Positions 17,394 to 26,443 of a DNA stretch of 64,000 nt are shown in pieces. Source of the DNA: Idiomarina aminovorans (GTDB taxonomy: Bacteria > Pseudomonadota > Gammaproteobacteria > Enterobacterales > Alteromonadaceae). The first letter of the stretch is position 1. Each line of letters starts with the position of its first letter. The notes below the pieces were generated by a model that did no database searches, was not told where the DNA came from, and was given only the letters and a program-made list of their open reading frames with translations. The stretch lies in contig NZ_JAKNDA010000003.1 in the NCBI RefSeq assembly GCF_023155095.1, positions 248,001 to 312,000 of the forward strand. The letters run 5' to 3'. Position numbers and translations under genes: made by a program.

Positions 17394-19604
17394 TTAAAAC
17401 TGATAACCGACAGACAGAGATACCGTGCGTGGGTCGCCGTAGTAGCCTGTGACGATATTTTCGACGAGATCCGATCCGAAGTTGTAGCCTGATAAACGGT
17501 ACTCTTTGTCAAACACGTTCTTGGCATGCAAACCGACCGTCCACTGACCTGAGTTCGAGTACCACACTAGACTCGTATTGGTCAGGCTGTAGCCGTCTTC
17601 GTCCAGTGGCGACGGTAATTCAAAAATTTGTGTATCATCACGATAGGAGATGCTTGTTGACCAAACCATTGAACCGCTTTCAAGTGCAAATTCCTTTGTA
17701 AAACCCAGGTTTGCAGTCACTTCTGGTGTGTTTTGGAAAGACCACAAATCAGACACATCTTCAACTTGTTGAGTGTCACTGTTAAAAAATTCAACCGAGT
17801 TAAACTCGGCATCAATATAACCAAGAGAGCCGGTAAAATTTAAAGTCGGCGTTGCGGCAAAGGTTGATTCGAGTTCAAGGCCTTGTACGGTTGAATCGGC
17901 GGCGTTCAGAACCTGAGAATCAATGCCACCGCCTTCAATCGCTCGTTGCACAGTCACCTGCATATCCTGGTAATCAGAGAAGAAGGTCGCAGCATTTAAA
18001 CGCAAACGTCCGTCAAGCAGCTCACTCTTCACACCGAACTCAAAGGTATCAACCGTTTCAGGGTCATAAGGTTTTGAGGCGTCAGGGTTTAGCGATACAT
18101 CGGCTCGCATATCAACACCACCTGATTTAAAACCGTTACTGTAGCTTGCATACAGCATAACCGCAGGGTCGACTTGATAACTCACACTCGCTTGTGGGCT
18201 AAACTCACTCCAGTCAGCCTGAGTTGTAAAGTCTGAATTAACCACAATGGGATCCGCAGAGTAATCGCCTCTATCAAGGAACTTTACACCAGCGTAGGTA
18301 TACCGGAAAACATCGGCATCCTTCTCATCTCGAGTATAACGGCCGCCTAAAGTGACAGACCACTGGTCATCTAAACGATAGGTCGCCTGCCCGAATAAAG
18401 CTTCACTTGAGGTATCAACGCAGCCACCGGTATCGATAGACAGGTTGAGCAAACCTAACACCGTTCCGAACTCACCACAGGCTTCACCTTCATAAAAGTA
18501 CAGGCCACCAACAAAATCTAAGCGATCGTCACGATACATAAACTGAAACTCTTGCGTCGTTTGGTCATCTTCATAGACTGCCGGCACCAGCAATACAGGG
18601 TTTACTGTAGAATCGAAGTCGATATTCGTGTTGGTGAAACCTTCTCGGTAGGCGGTAATTGACTTAAACATCCAGTCATTATTGATTGCCCAGTCGACAG
18701 TCAATGAATAACCTTCGGTTTCAACTTCGTTCCAGGTGGGCATTGCGCTATATGAATCGTACACATCGGTTAAACGAGGCTTATCGCTCAACAGCGACTC
18801 TTGCTCCCGATGACCTCCACGGGCGTTTGAGTCATCTTGTGTCCAGTCGGCTGCAAATTTAACGTTGATGTCTTTATTAACAAGCCATTTAGCATTAAAA
18901 CGACCGGTCATTAATTCTTTGTTGTAGTTTTCAGCGCCAGTGTTAACAAACTCGCCGAAACCGTCGCGATTTAGCGTGGCGAACGCACCACCAACATAAA
19001 AGTTATCGGCTAAAGCGGTCTGACCGGATACTTTTAGATCTCGCTGGTTGAATGTTCCAACAGTGCCTTTAATTTCAAATTCGTTATAACCCGTCAATTC
19101 ACGAGTCACATACTTCATCGCACCGCCGATGGTGTTTTTACCGTACAAGGTTCCCTGCGGGCCACGAAGAACTTCCACACGCTGAACATCCAGGACTTCT
19201 AAAACCGCCCCCTGAGGTCTGGCAACATAAACATCATCGATATAAATACCGACGCCGGGCTCAAACCCCCATAACGGATCTTGCTGACCAATGCCCCGAA
19301 TATAGGCGGTTAATGTTGAGTTAGTACCGCGACTGACCTGAAACGTGGTATTCGGCATTTTGTACTGCAGCTCAGTGATATCCTCGATGCCATCTCGCTG
19401 CAGTTCACCTTCGCCAAAAGCCGATACCGAAACAGGCACTTCCTGCAAGCTTTCATTGGTGCGTCGGGCGGTCACTTCAATTCGCTCAAGTTTGCCGTCC
19501 TCAGCTTTTGCGTCTTCATTTTGCTGCGCCAAAACGGCAGGGCTGCCGAGCAAAGTGGCTACCGCTGCTGCAATCAGTGATTTCTGAAAGTTGGGTTGTT
19601 TCAT
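17394..19604 (-). CDS. TonB-dependent outer-membrane receptor
   Basis: A 736-residue gated outer-membrane porin that imports a large substrate using TonB-ExbBD energy. It has a signal peptide (to about residue 26, AVLAQQ), a TonB-box-like IEVTARR near 42, a plug domain with VPVSVSAF, YIRGIGQQDP, GVGIYIDDVY and VEVLRGPQGTLYGKNTIGGA, then a barrel ending in SVSLSVGYQF with a terminal phenylalanine. It belongs to the broad CirA/FepA-like group; the ligand is not identifiable. It lies between the CrbR-like regulator and a divergent permease/acyl-CoA ligase operon and shares the 215-base intergenic region with that operon, which hints at uptake of the same carboxylate or lipid-like substrate. Confidence 0.93.
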   Translation of the reverse strand: MKQPNFQKSLIAAAVATLLGSPAVLAQQNEDAKAEDGKLERIEVTARRTNESLQEVPVSVSAFGEGELQRDGIEDITELQYKMPNTTFQVSRGTNSTLTAYIRGIGQQDPLWGFEPGVGIYIDDVYVARPQGAVLEVLDVQRVEVLRGPQGTLYGKNTIGGAMKYVTRELTGYNEFEIKGTVGTFNQRDLKVSGQTALADNFYVGGAFATLNRDGFGEFVNTGAENYNKELMTGRFNAKWLVNKDINVKFAADWTQDDSNARGGHREQESLLSDKPRLTDVYDSYSAMPTWNEVETEGYSLTVDWAINNDWMFKSITAYREGFTNTNIDFDSTVNPVLLVPAVYEDDQTTQEFQFMYRDDRLDFVGGLYFYEGEACGEFGTVLGLLNLSIDTGGCVDTSSEALFGQATYRLDDQWSVTLGGRYTRDEKDADVFRYTYAGVKFLDRGDYSADPIVVNSDFTTQADWSEFSPQASVSYQVDPAVMLYASYSNGFKSGGVDMRADVSLNPDASKPYDPETVDTFEFGVKSELLDGRLRLNAATFFSDYQDMQVTVQRAIEGGGIDSQVLNAADSTVQGLELESTFAATPTLNFTGSLGYIDAEFNSVEFFNSDTQQVEDVSDLWSFQNTPEVTANLGFTKEFALESGSMVWSTSISYRDDTQIFELPSPLDEDGYSLTNTSLVWYSNSGQWTVGLHAKNVFDKEYRLSGYNFGSDLVENIVTGYYGDPRTVSLSVGYQF

Positions 19605-19721
19605 GGTTGTTCCCCTGACAGGTTATTTCGTTTGTATTTGTTATTTCCGTTTACAGCAATTTAACGGTTCAGAGTCATGGTTGCTTACTAACCTAGCGCA
19701 AATTGTTAAGATTGTGATCTG

Positions 19722-19737
19722 TACCATAGTACTATAG
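19722..19737. promoter_or_regulatory. Candidate operator between TonB receptor and GntP-type permease
   Basis: TACCATAG is followed immediately by TACTATAG, and the junction holds the perfect 10-base palindrome ATAGTACTAT (19726-19735). The site lies between the divergent receptor (start 19604) and permease (start 19820). Heptamer-type repeats suit a NarL/LuxR-family protein such as the CrbR-like regulator next door, but the binding protein is an inference. Confidence 0.4.
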
Positions 19738-19819
19738 GGGCAGATTCCTTTATCACGCACAATACATCCATGCAGCGATTCAGAGCATGGTCCGTTTTCT
19801 TTTCGTTGCGAGGTAACTC

Positions 19820-21112
19820 ATGTTAAGTATGATTGGTCTGGTTGGCGGCCTTGTGTTGTTAATCGTACTCACTTTAAGAGGGATGAACCTGTTTATCAGT
19901 GCCCCTCTTTGCGCCGTTGTTGTAGCTTTATGCAGCGGCGTACCATTACTCACGGGTGACGTGAACTTTGTCAGTGCCTACATGGATGGCTTTGCCAGCT
20001 TTGTTGCCGCCTGGTTTTTTATGTTCTTGCTGGGTTCAATGTTTGGTAAGTTCATGGAAGACACCGGCGCGGCAGACAGTGTCGCGCGTTGGATCATCAA
20101 TAAGCTAGGCCGTAAACAAGCGGTTCTGGCAGTGGTCCTTGCCTGTGCTATTTTGACCTATGGCGGTGTCAGCGTCTTCGTGGTGGCATTCTCGGTTTAC
20201 CCAATGGCTCTAAGCCTGTTCAAAGACGCTAACTTACCCCGCCGCTTTATTCCGGCAGCTTTAGCCTTTGGCTCCGTCACTTTTACCATGACTTCGGCCG
20301 GTTCACCGGAAATCCAAAACTGGATACCGGTTAAATATTTAGGTACCTCGCCCTATGCCGCCTGGGAAGTGAGTCTGGTTGTGGCGATTTTAATGGCAAC
20401 TTTCGGCTACTGGTGGTTAAGAAAGATCATTAACCGCGCCATTGCAAACGGTGAGCAATTTGAGGCACGCGAGGGTGATCCGGTATTGCTGGAACGCAAG
20501 CTACCGTCACCAATTAGCGGACTTATTCCATTATTAGTGGTACTAGGACTTTCATTTACCTTTCACGATACCTTGCAACAAAACGCACTCATTGTTGCTC
20601 TGCTAGGTGGTGTTATTGCTATAGCAATCATCAACTTTAAGCATTTTCATAAGCCCCAGACCGCTATTCACGAGGCCACAACCGGCGCATTAGTCGCTAT
20701 TGGTAATACCGCCGCCGTAGTGGGGTTTGGCAGTATTGCCAAAATAACCCCAGCCTTTGAAGCGGCGGTGACCGCCATGACCAGTCTGCCCGGCAATGAG
20801 TTAGTTGGTGCGGCCGTTGCTGTCAGCGTCATTGCTGGTTTAACCGGTTCAGCATCAGGCGGGCAGGCCATTGCTTTACCGGAAGTTGGCCCGCACTACC
20901 TGGCGGCTGGTGTTAATCCGGACCAACTGCACCGTATTGTTTCGATTTCTTCAGGTGCGCTGGATTCGCTGCCGCATAATGGCTATGTGGTCACCACCAT
21001 TCGCGCCATTTGTAACGAGAAACACAGCGCCGCCTATTGGGCCGTTGCCGCTGTTACCGTGGTTGTCCCTCTCATGGGGCTGGCCGTAGCTATTAGCTTA
21101 TTCATGCTGTAA
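19820..21112 (+). CDS. GntP-family permease
   Basis: A 430-residue polytopic inner-membrane transporter with about twelve hydrophobic segments. It resembles GntP-family proton symporters, whose members carry gluconate, hydroxybutyrate and other carboxylates: FMFLLGSMFGKFMEDTGAADSVARWI near residue 73, LTYGGVSVFVVAFSVYPMALSLF near 112, GLTGSASGGQAIALPEVG near 346 and a terminal SSGALDSLPHNGYVVTTI. GAGG precedes the ATG by seven bases. It opens an operon with an acyl-CoA ligase (23 bases later) and an exported hydrolase, which suggests the substrate is a carboxylic acid that is then activated with CoA. The exact substrate is unknown. Confidence 0.85.
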   Translation: MLSMIGLVGGLVLLIVLTLRGMNLFISAPLCAVVVALCSGVPLLTGDVNFVSAYMDGFASFVAAWFFMFLLGSMFGKFMEDTGAADSVARWIINKLGRKQAVLAVVLACAILTYGGVSVFVVAFSVYPMALSLFKDANLPRRFIPAALAFGSVTFTMTSAGSPEIQNWIPVKYLGTSPYAAWEVSLVVAILMATFGYWWLRKIINRAIANGEQFEAREGDPVLLERKLPSPISGLIPLLVVLGLSFTFHDTLQQNALIVALLGGVIAIAIINFKHFHKPQTAIHEATTGALVAIGNTAAVVGFGSIAKITPAFEAAVTAMTSLPGNELVGAAVAVSVIAGLTGSASGGQAIALPEVGPHYLAAGVNPDQLHRIVSISSGALDSLPHNGYVVTTIRAICNEKHSAAYWAVAAVTVVVPLMGLAVAISLFML

Positions 21113-21135
21113 CCCGGCAGTAAGGGAATTTGACC

Positions 21136-22764
21136 ATGTTAGGAAATATGATGAAACGGCCGTTGCAAATTATCGATTTATTGAAATTTGCAGCCAACCG
21201 TCACCCAAAGCAGGAAATAGTCACTCGCCGACTGGAGGGTGATATTCACCGTTACGGTTATGCCGATTGCTGGCAACGCAGCGGACAATTGGCGCACGCA
21301 CTGAAAAAGCTGGGTGTTGAGCCGGGCGAGCGAGTTGCCAGCCTGGCCTGGAACACCTATCGCCACATGGAGCTTTACTATGCGGTCAGTGGCAGTGGGG
21401 CTGTGATGCATACGGTAAACCCGCGTTTGTTCGGTGAGCAAATTACCTGGATCCTGAATCATGCTGAGAGCGGCTGGGTGTTTGTGGATTTGAGCTTCAT
21501 CGAGCTGTTAGAGTCGATTGAAGCTGAGTTACCCAAAGTAAAAGGCTATGTGGTGATGACAGACAAAGCCCATATGCCGGAAACCAAGCTCAGTAAGGTG
21601 CTGTGCTACGAAGAACTTTTATCGCCAGAAGCCACAGATTTTGACTGGCCGAATGTTGATGAAGACAGCGCGGCTCTGCTTTGCTACACCTCTGGAACCA
21701 CCGGCAACCCCAAAGGTGTATTGGCCTCGCACCGCGCCATTGTGTTGCACGCACAAGCCACTGTCAGTGCCGATATGCTGGACTTGCGCAGCGACACTGT
21801 ACTGATGCCAATGGTGACCATGTATCATGTAGCTGCCTGGGGCGCACCTTATGCCGGTCCTTTGTCCGGTTGTAAGTTAGTCTTCACTGGCGACGGCACA
21901 TCGGGCGAAGCAATGGCTGACTTGATACGCAGCGAGAAAGTCACTGTTGGTTTAGGGGTGCCCACCATTTGGCTCACCCTGCACAACTACTTGAGTGAAA
22001 ATAAACTGGATATTCCGTCACTACAACGCGTCTGTGTCGGTGGTGCCGCCTCACCAATTGGTTTAGTGAAAACTTACGATACCCAGTACGATGTTTACTG
22101 GCAGCCCATATGGGGAATGACCGAAACCGGGCCGCTGGTTCATTCCGCTCCGCCACAAGCGGATATTATTAACCGCCCCAAAGAAGAACAATACAAACTA
22201 CAAACCACCGCAGGGCGCCCGGTATTCGGCATTGAACACCGCATTGTCGACGCGGAAGACGAGCCACTGCCTAACAACGGCGAAACCCGCGGAGAATTGC
22301 AGGTTCGGGGCCACTGGATTGCTTCCCAGTATTTTCGTAATGACGACTTAAGCAGCTTTCCTGACGGCTGGTTAGCCACCGGCGACATTGCCGTTATTGA
22401 CGCCGAAGGCTTTATGAAAGTGGTCGACCGTAAAAAAGATGTCATTAAAAGCGGCGGTGAATGGATAAGCTCTCTGGACATTGAGAATATTGTCAGTCAG
22501 CACCCGGCCGTCAATGAGTCTTGCGTCATTGGCGTGAACCACCCTAAATGGGACGAACGTCCTCTGCTGCTGGTGGTATTGAATAAAGGCCACCGGCTAT
22601 CTAAAGAAGACATCAAAAACTTTTTAACCGGCAAAATTGCCCGCTGGTGGATGCCGAATGATGTGGTATTTGTTGATGAATTACCTCATACCGGCACTGG
22701 CAAGCTGCTGAAAAACAAATTGCGCGAGCAATATCAGAATTACCTACAGGAGAATCAGTCATGA
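21136..22764 (+). CDS. AMP-forming fatty-acyl-CoA ligase (AlkK-like)
   Basis: A 542-residue adenylate-forming enzyme that activates a carboxylic acid with ATP and CoA in the cytoplasm. Motifs: the P-loop-like [12 protein letters not shown] near residue 183, WGMTETGP near 331, the hinge [28 protein letters not shown] near 415 and the C-terminal catalytic lysine in [10 protein letters not shown]. The N terminus [16 protein letters not shown] matches medium-chain AlkK-type ligases. I chose the ATG at 21136, eight bases after TAAGGGA, rather than a TTG two codons earlier. It lies after the permease gene and overlaps the next gene by ATGA, indicating coupling. Chain-length preference cannot be assigned. 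Confidence 0.88.
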   Translation: MLGNMMKRPLQIIDLLKFAANRHPKQEIVTRRLEGDIHRYGYADCWQRSGQLAHALKKLGVEPGERVASLAWNTYRHMELYYAVSGSGAVMHTVNPRLFGEQITWILNHAESGWVFVDLSFIELLESIEAELPKVKGYVVMTDKAHMPETKLSKVLCYEELLSPEATDFDWPNVDEDSAALLCYTSGTTGNPKGVLASHRAIVLHAQATVSADMLDLRSDTVLMPMVTMYHVAAWGAPYAGPLSGCKLVFTGDGTSGEAMADLIRSEKVTVGLGVPTIWLTLHNYLSENKLDIPSLQRVCVGGAASPIGLVKTYDTQYDVYWQPIWGMTETGPLVHSAPPQADIINRPKEEQYKLQTTAGRPVFGIEHRIVDAEDEPLPNNGETRGELQVRGHWIASQYFRNDDLSSFPDGWLATGDIAVIDAEGFMKVVDRKKDVIKSGGEWISSLDIENIVSQHPAVNESCVIGVNHPKWDERPLLLVVLNKGHRLSKEDIKNFLTGKIARWWMPNDVVFVDELPHTGTGKLLKNKLREQYQNYLQENQS

Positions 22765-23951
22765 CACGATTATGGACAACTTTTATCAGCCTGGTGGTGC
22801 TGGTCATCAGCTTACCGCTCAGCGCTGACACTCAACCCGACCAATGGGTCGAAAAGCAAAGCTTCAGTATGGACACTTACACCACCCACGGCGGTGTAAC
22901 CATTAAAGACGTAACAGTAGGCTGGGAAGCCTATGGCACACTGAATGAAGCAAAAGATAATGTGGTACTAATCACACACTTCTTCTCCGGTAACAGCCAC
23001 GCCGCCGGTAAATACAGTGCTGATGACCCGCAGGCGGGTTACTGGAATGCCATTATTGGCCCCGGCAAAGCCCTAGATACCGACAAGTATTATGTCATTA
23101 GCGTTGACTCTCTGGTCAATGCGTATCCCAACCTTCCTAATGTGATCACCACAGGGCCTGCCAGTATTAACCCGGACACCGGCAAACCCTATGGTCTCGA
23201 CTTTCCGGTGGTCACCATTCGCGACTTTGTTAACGTTCAAAAGGCGCTACTGGAAGATTTAGGCATTAATAAACTGCATGCCGTTGTCGGCGCATCAATG
23301 GGTTCATTACAAGCTATCGAGTGGGCTGCCGCCTACCCCAACTGGGTGGAACGCATGGTTTCTGTCATTGGAGCCGGCTCGTTAGACGCCTGGACCATTA
23401 TGGGGCTGGAGCAATGGGCACAGGCCATTAAGTTAGACCCTAACTGGAACGGTGGTGACTATTACAATGGCGAAGCGCCGCTGGACGGTGTGACTATGGC
23501 TCAGGCCATGATCACTCATGGCGCTATGCACCCGGAATACATTAACCAAGCGGTGCCTAAACAGGAAACCCTGCCCCAAAAAGGTTTGGAATCGGTGACT
23601 AACGAACTGCCGGCTGTTGAATGGTTATACGGTGCCAGCCGCGCCCGCGCGCCTTTGGCCGACGCTAACCATATTCTCTACTTAGTAAGAGCCAATCAAC
23701 TGTTTGTAGCAGGGCATCAGGAAACCCTGGAAGATGGGCTAAAGAATATTTCCGCAAAAACATTATTTTTGCCATCCAGTAACGATTTGCTGCTAATGCC
23801 TTACATGGCAGAACAAACTGCGAATAAACTTAAAGAGATGAACAAACGTGTTCAGTATGAGGAAATTGACGGTCCATGGGGGCATTTAAACGGGCTGTTT
23901 TCTATTCAACAAAAAACCGGGTTACTCAGCGAGTTCTTAGCAACTGAATAA
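22761..23951 (+). CDS. Exported MetX-like alpha/beta hydrolase
   Basis: A 396-residue alpha/beta-hydrolase fold protein related to homoserine O-acetyltransferase (MetX), with TYTTHGGVTIKDVTVGWEAYG and VVTIRDFVNVQKALLEDLGI typical of that family. The triad is visible: nucleophile Ser179 in GASMGSLQAIEW, Asp342 in PSSNDLLL and His375 in GPWGHLNG. Unlike cytoplasmic MetX it begins with a signal peptide ([22 protein letters not shown]), predicting a periplasmic or secreted enzyme. The start overlaps the acyl-CoA ligase stop as ATGA. In this operon it more plausibly hydrolyses an ester to release a carboxylic acid for uptake and CoA activation than acetylates homoserine; that role is an inference. 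Confidence 0.78.
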   Translation: MTRLWTTFISLVVLVISLPLSADTQPDQWVEKQSFSMDTYTTHGGVTIKDVTVGWEAYGTLNEAKDNVVLITHFFSGNSHAAGKYSADDPQAGYWNAIIGPGKALDTDKYYVISVDSLVNAYPNLPNVITTGPASINPDTGKPYGLDFPVVTIRDFVNVQKALLEDLGINKLHAVVGASMGSLQAIEWAAAYPNWVERMVSVIGAGSLDAWTIMGLEQWAQAIKLDPNWNGGDYYNGEAPLDGVTMAQAMITHGAMHPEYINQAVPKQETLPQKGLESVTNELPAVEWLYGASRARAPLADANHILYLVRANQLFVAGHQETLEDGLKNISAKTLFLPSSNDLLLMPYMAEQTANKLKEMNKRVQYEEIDGPWGHLNGLFSIQQKTGLLSEFLATE

Positions 23952-23964
23952 CCTAGCGTCAGAC

Positions 23965-25716
23965 TTAAGAGTCGCCAAACAGGCGGCCCTTAAGCTTGTC
24001 TTTTAAGCTGTCTTTCAGTTTCGTTTTTAACAGCTGTTCCAGTTGTTTGCTCGTTTCACCTGATTTGTTATCCCATTGCGTTAAGCTTTCCAGCAACCCT
24101 TGCTGGCCATCCAACTGCTTTGAAACTTTAGCCGTAAGCTCAGCCTTTATTTCAGCGAGTTTTTCGTCCGCTTCACCCATCGCGCTCTGCGTCAGTAAAT
24201 CTGCCAGTTGATTATCCAGGTCTGACTCAAAGCTCAATGACGGCTGCTGAATATCGCCCGCGATATGGGTTGTAATATCCAGTCTCTGTAACTGTTGCAA
24301 AGCACCGGCAATGGTAGAGGTCAGTTTACTGCTGCCTTCTGCGGCCAAATCAAGCTCCAGCATCCGCACCATGGCTTTACCATCGAGCTTATTTTCACGC
24401 ACCAATACAGTTCCGTCACTATCCAGCAACGACGAGACAACCCGTGCGCTGAGCTCGCTACTATCGCTTAGACCTAAGTTTTGTAATTGTGCGCCTTTTA
24501 ACTGCCATTGCTGTTTTGCATCAATACCCAAATCGGTCAGCGACAGCTCGCCATTCAGGTTAAACGCATTCCACAAGTCACTATTATCGGCCCGGGCCTG
24601 ATAGGTTGTCGGTTGACCCAGCAAGTTATGCTGATGAGTAATGTTCTGCCAGTCAACATCGATAACCGTGCCGCCTATCATAAATTCAGTGCGGGCTTTT
24701 TTAATTAAAAACTCTGGCGGAGCATTGTCATCGGCGAACGAAATTCTCTGGCCTTCTCCGCGAACCGGTTTTACCGTCGCAGCATTATCTGAGCGAGCCA
24801 GCATAGGACCCAGCTGCTCATACGCCAAAAGTACATACTTACTCCACTCGCGAGCTTTTTCTCCCATAAGCAAACCGGTTACATTCTGCAAACCACTGCC
24901 GTCTGTACTGAAAAATGACTTTATCCGTTCAATGTCGTTACCCGGCGCATTCTTAAGCTCGCTGATTTGCTGTTGCACAACATCCTTCGCTTGCTTGACT
25001 TCATCGCGAAAGTTACTGACCGCTTCTTTGTCAGCGCGAATCGATGCTTTTAATTCATCTAAGGCTTTTTTCCTGGCCGCGAGATCCCCAAGGCCGTCTA
25101 TTTTACCTTTCGTTATCCGCTTTATCTTCTCTTCGTATTCTTTTAAGTTTTCTTTGTTGGGTAAAGCTTCCTGAGCCGATTTCACTTTTTGTTCCTGCTG
25201 CTCATAAGCCACTTTTGCGTCAGCAATCACTTTTTCCGTGCGCAGATCAACCTGACTGACAATTTCATCCACAGACGGTAGCGATGTGCTCAAATTATCC
25301 CAGGACTGATTGGCCCAGCCTTGCATGTCTTCTTTATCGGGCAGTACATAAACCTCACCCTCACTTTCCCGGGGGTGGTTAACACGTACGCCAGTCATGG
25401 TTAGCTGTTCGATTAAGGTTCTGCCTAGCACAATTTCTGCCGGGCTGATGTCAGCCGATGCCTCTTCAGCCTGCACACGATTATTGTTGGGCGCGTTAGG
25501 ATTTGTAATCTGAATACCGGCTACGGTAAGTGAGAGCGGGACCCAGCTGTGCTCAACGCGCTCAATGTTAACTTCAGCACCGTTCAGTCGTCCCAGCGTG
25601 TGCTCTAATGTGACTTTGATAATGGCATCCAGAAACAGCCAGGAAACAGCGACTAAAAACAACACGACCCCGGCAAAAACAGCCAACCCCGGCCAGCGAA
25701 TGATACTGCGTTTCAT
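23965..25716 (-). CDS. TIGR03545-family envelope protein
   Basis: A 583-residue protein with one N-terminal transmembrane helix (about 8-30, GLAVFAGVVLFLVAVSWLF), an AsmA-like start (TLGRLNGAEVNIERVEHSW, LTVAGIQITNPN), a long charged coiled coil (about 160-270) and a C-terminal beta-rich and helical region. It matches my recollection of TIGR03545, which is found paired with TIGR03546, the gene immediately upstream here. I chose the ATG at 25716: GAGGGGGTGA precedes it closely and it lies two bases after the upstream stop, whereas earlier in-frame starts would fall inside that gene and lack the conserved anchor. Function is unknown; the AsmA-like features suggest envelope or lipid work. Confidence 0.7.
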   Translation of the reverse strand: MKRSIIRWPGLAVFAGVVLFLVAVSWLFLDAIIKVTLEHTLGRLNGAEVNIERVEHSWVPLSLTVAGIQITNPNAPNNNRVQAEEASADISPAEIVLGRTLIEQLTMTGVRVNHPRESEGEVYVLPDKEDMQGWANQSWDNLSTSLPSVDEIVSQVDLRTEKVIADAKVAYEQQEQKVKSAQEALPNKENLKEYEEKIKRITKGKIDGLGDLAARKKALDELKASIRADKEAVSNFRDEVKQAKDVVQQQISELKNAPGNDIERIKSFFSTDGSGLQNVTGLLMGEKAREWSKYVLLAYEQLGPMLARSDNAATVKPVRGEGQRISFADDNAPPEFLIKKARTEFMIGGTVIDVDWQNITHQHNLLGQPTTYQARADNSDLWNAFNLNGELSLTDLGIDAKQQWQLKGAQLQNLGLSDSSELSARVVSSLLDSDGTVLVRENKLDGKAMVRMLELDLAAEGSSKLTSTIAGALQQLQRLDITTHIAGDIQQPSLSFESDLDNQLADLLTQSAMGEADEKLAEIKAELTAKVSKQLDGQQGLLESLTQWDNKSGETSKQLEQLLKTKLKDSLKDKLKGRLFGDS

Positions 25717-25718
25717 AC

Positions 25719-26225
25719 TCACCCCCTCAAGTCCGTATAGATCTGCCAGAAACGGCTGCCACGAAGAACCTGCACAACACGCATTTTCATTATTCTGGCC
25801 TGAATCCGTTTCCGGTAATTGGCAATCACCCAATAGCTCACGGCGGCCACTACTGGTGCTGCTATCAAAGCGATGACAAAACTGCCCATGGTAATGGTGT
25901 GGTTAAACATGGACAGGCGGCCTAGTGCGGTTGCATAAACGGCTTCATAAATCCCTTGCCAGCTGGACGCTTCTAACACGCTGAGCCCAAGACTATGGAA
26001 CCAGGGGTCTAACAAATAAGCGAGGCCCGAAAAAATAGCAAAAGACACAATGAACAAACTGAGGTTGACGCGAAAGACCAACGCCGCCAATAAGATAATT
26101 AAATTATGAATTCGCCATAACGGGGTTATCCCCATAAACATTCCGAGCACCACAGCTAATGCTAATGCCCAGGCACTGGTTTCAGAATTCAAAGCCTTTA
26201 ACAACTTTGCCAGAATTGTCAGCAT
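25719..26225 (-). CDS. TIGR03546-family (DUF2062-like) membrane protein
   Basis: A 168-residue inner-membrane protein with three or four hydrophobic segments. The N-terminal half carries the DUF2062-like pattern SAWALALAVVLGMFMGITPLWRIHNLIILLAALVFRVNLSLF, followed by SGLAYLLDPWFHSLGLSVL and a C-terminal membrane span with a basic tail. It sits directly upstream of the TIGR03545 gene with a two-base gap, matching the known pairing of these two families, so the products probably work together. No biochemical function is assigned. The promoter should lie in the 218-base gap toward the glycerophosphodiesterase gene, in which I see no other gene. Confidence 0.75.
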   Translation of the reverse strand: MLTILAKLLKALNSETSAWALALAVVLGMFMGITPLWRIHNLIILLAALVFRVNLSLFIVSFAIFSGLAYLLDPWFHSLGLSVLEASSWQGIYEAVYATALGRLSMFNHTITMGSFVIALIAAPVVAAVSYWVIANYRKRIQARIMKMRVVQVLRGSRFWQIYTDLRG

Positions 26226-26443
26226 TCACCTGACTCCTTTGATAAAGATAAAGCAGCAAGTCTGCTTGTTATCTGTGGTCTTTCTAATATAGTGTGAGGG
26301 GCATTTATTAGGCAAATAATAAGCAAATAACTCACCTGTTTTTTGATGGCTTTTGTGTCACTGGTATCAAAATTGTGATTTCGAAACGGTTGATACCCTG
26401 CCCAACTATTGCGATGACGGCAGCGACGGTTCTAAACTGGGTT

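Noticed and set aside
22761-23951. Calling the MetX-like gene metX
   Set aside because: The signal peptide and operon context do not fit cytoplasmic homoserine acetylation.
24641-25174. Long plus-strand open frame of about 177 codons
   Set aside because: It is antisense to the TIGR03545 coding region, has no ribosome site or recognisable domain, and the opposite strand encodes a convincing protein.
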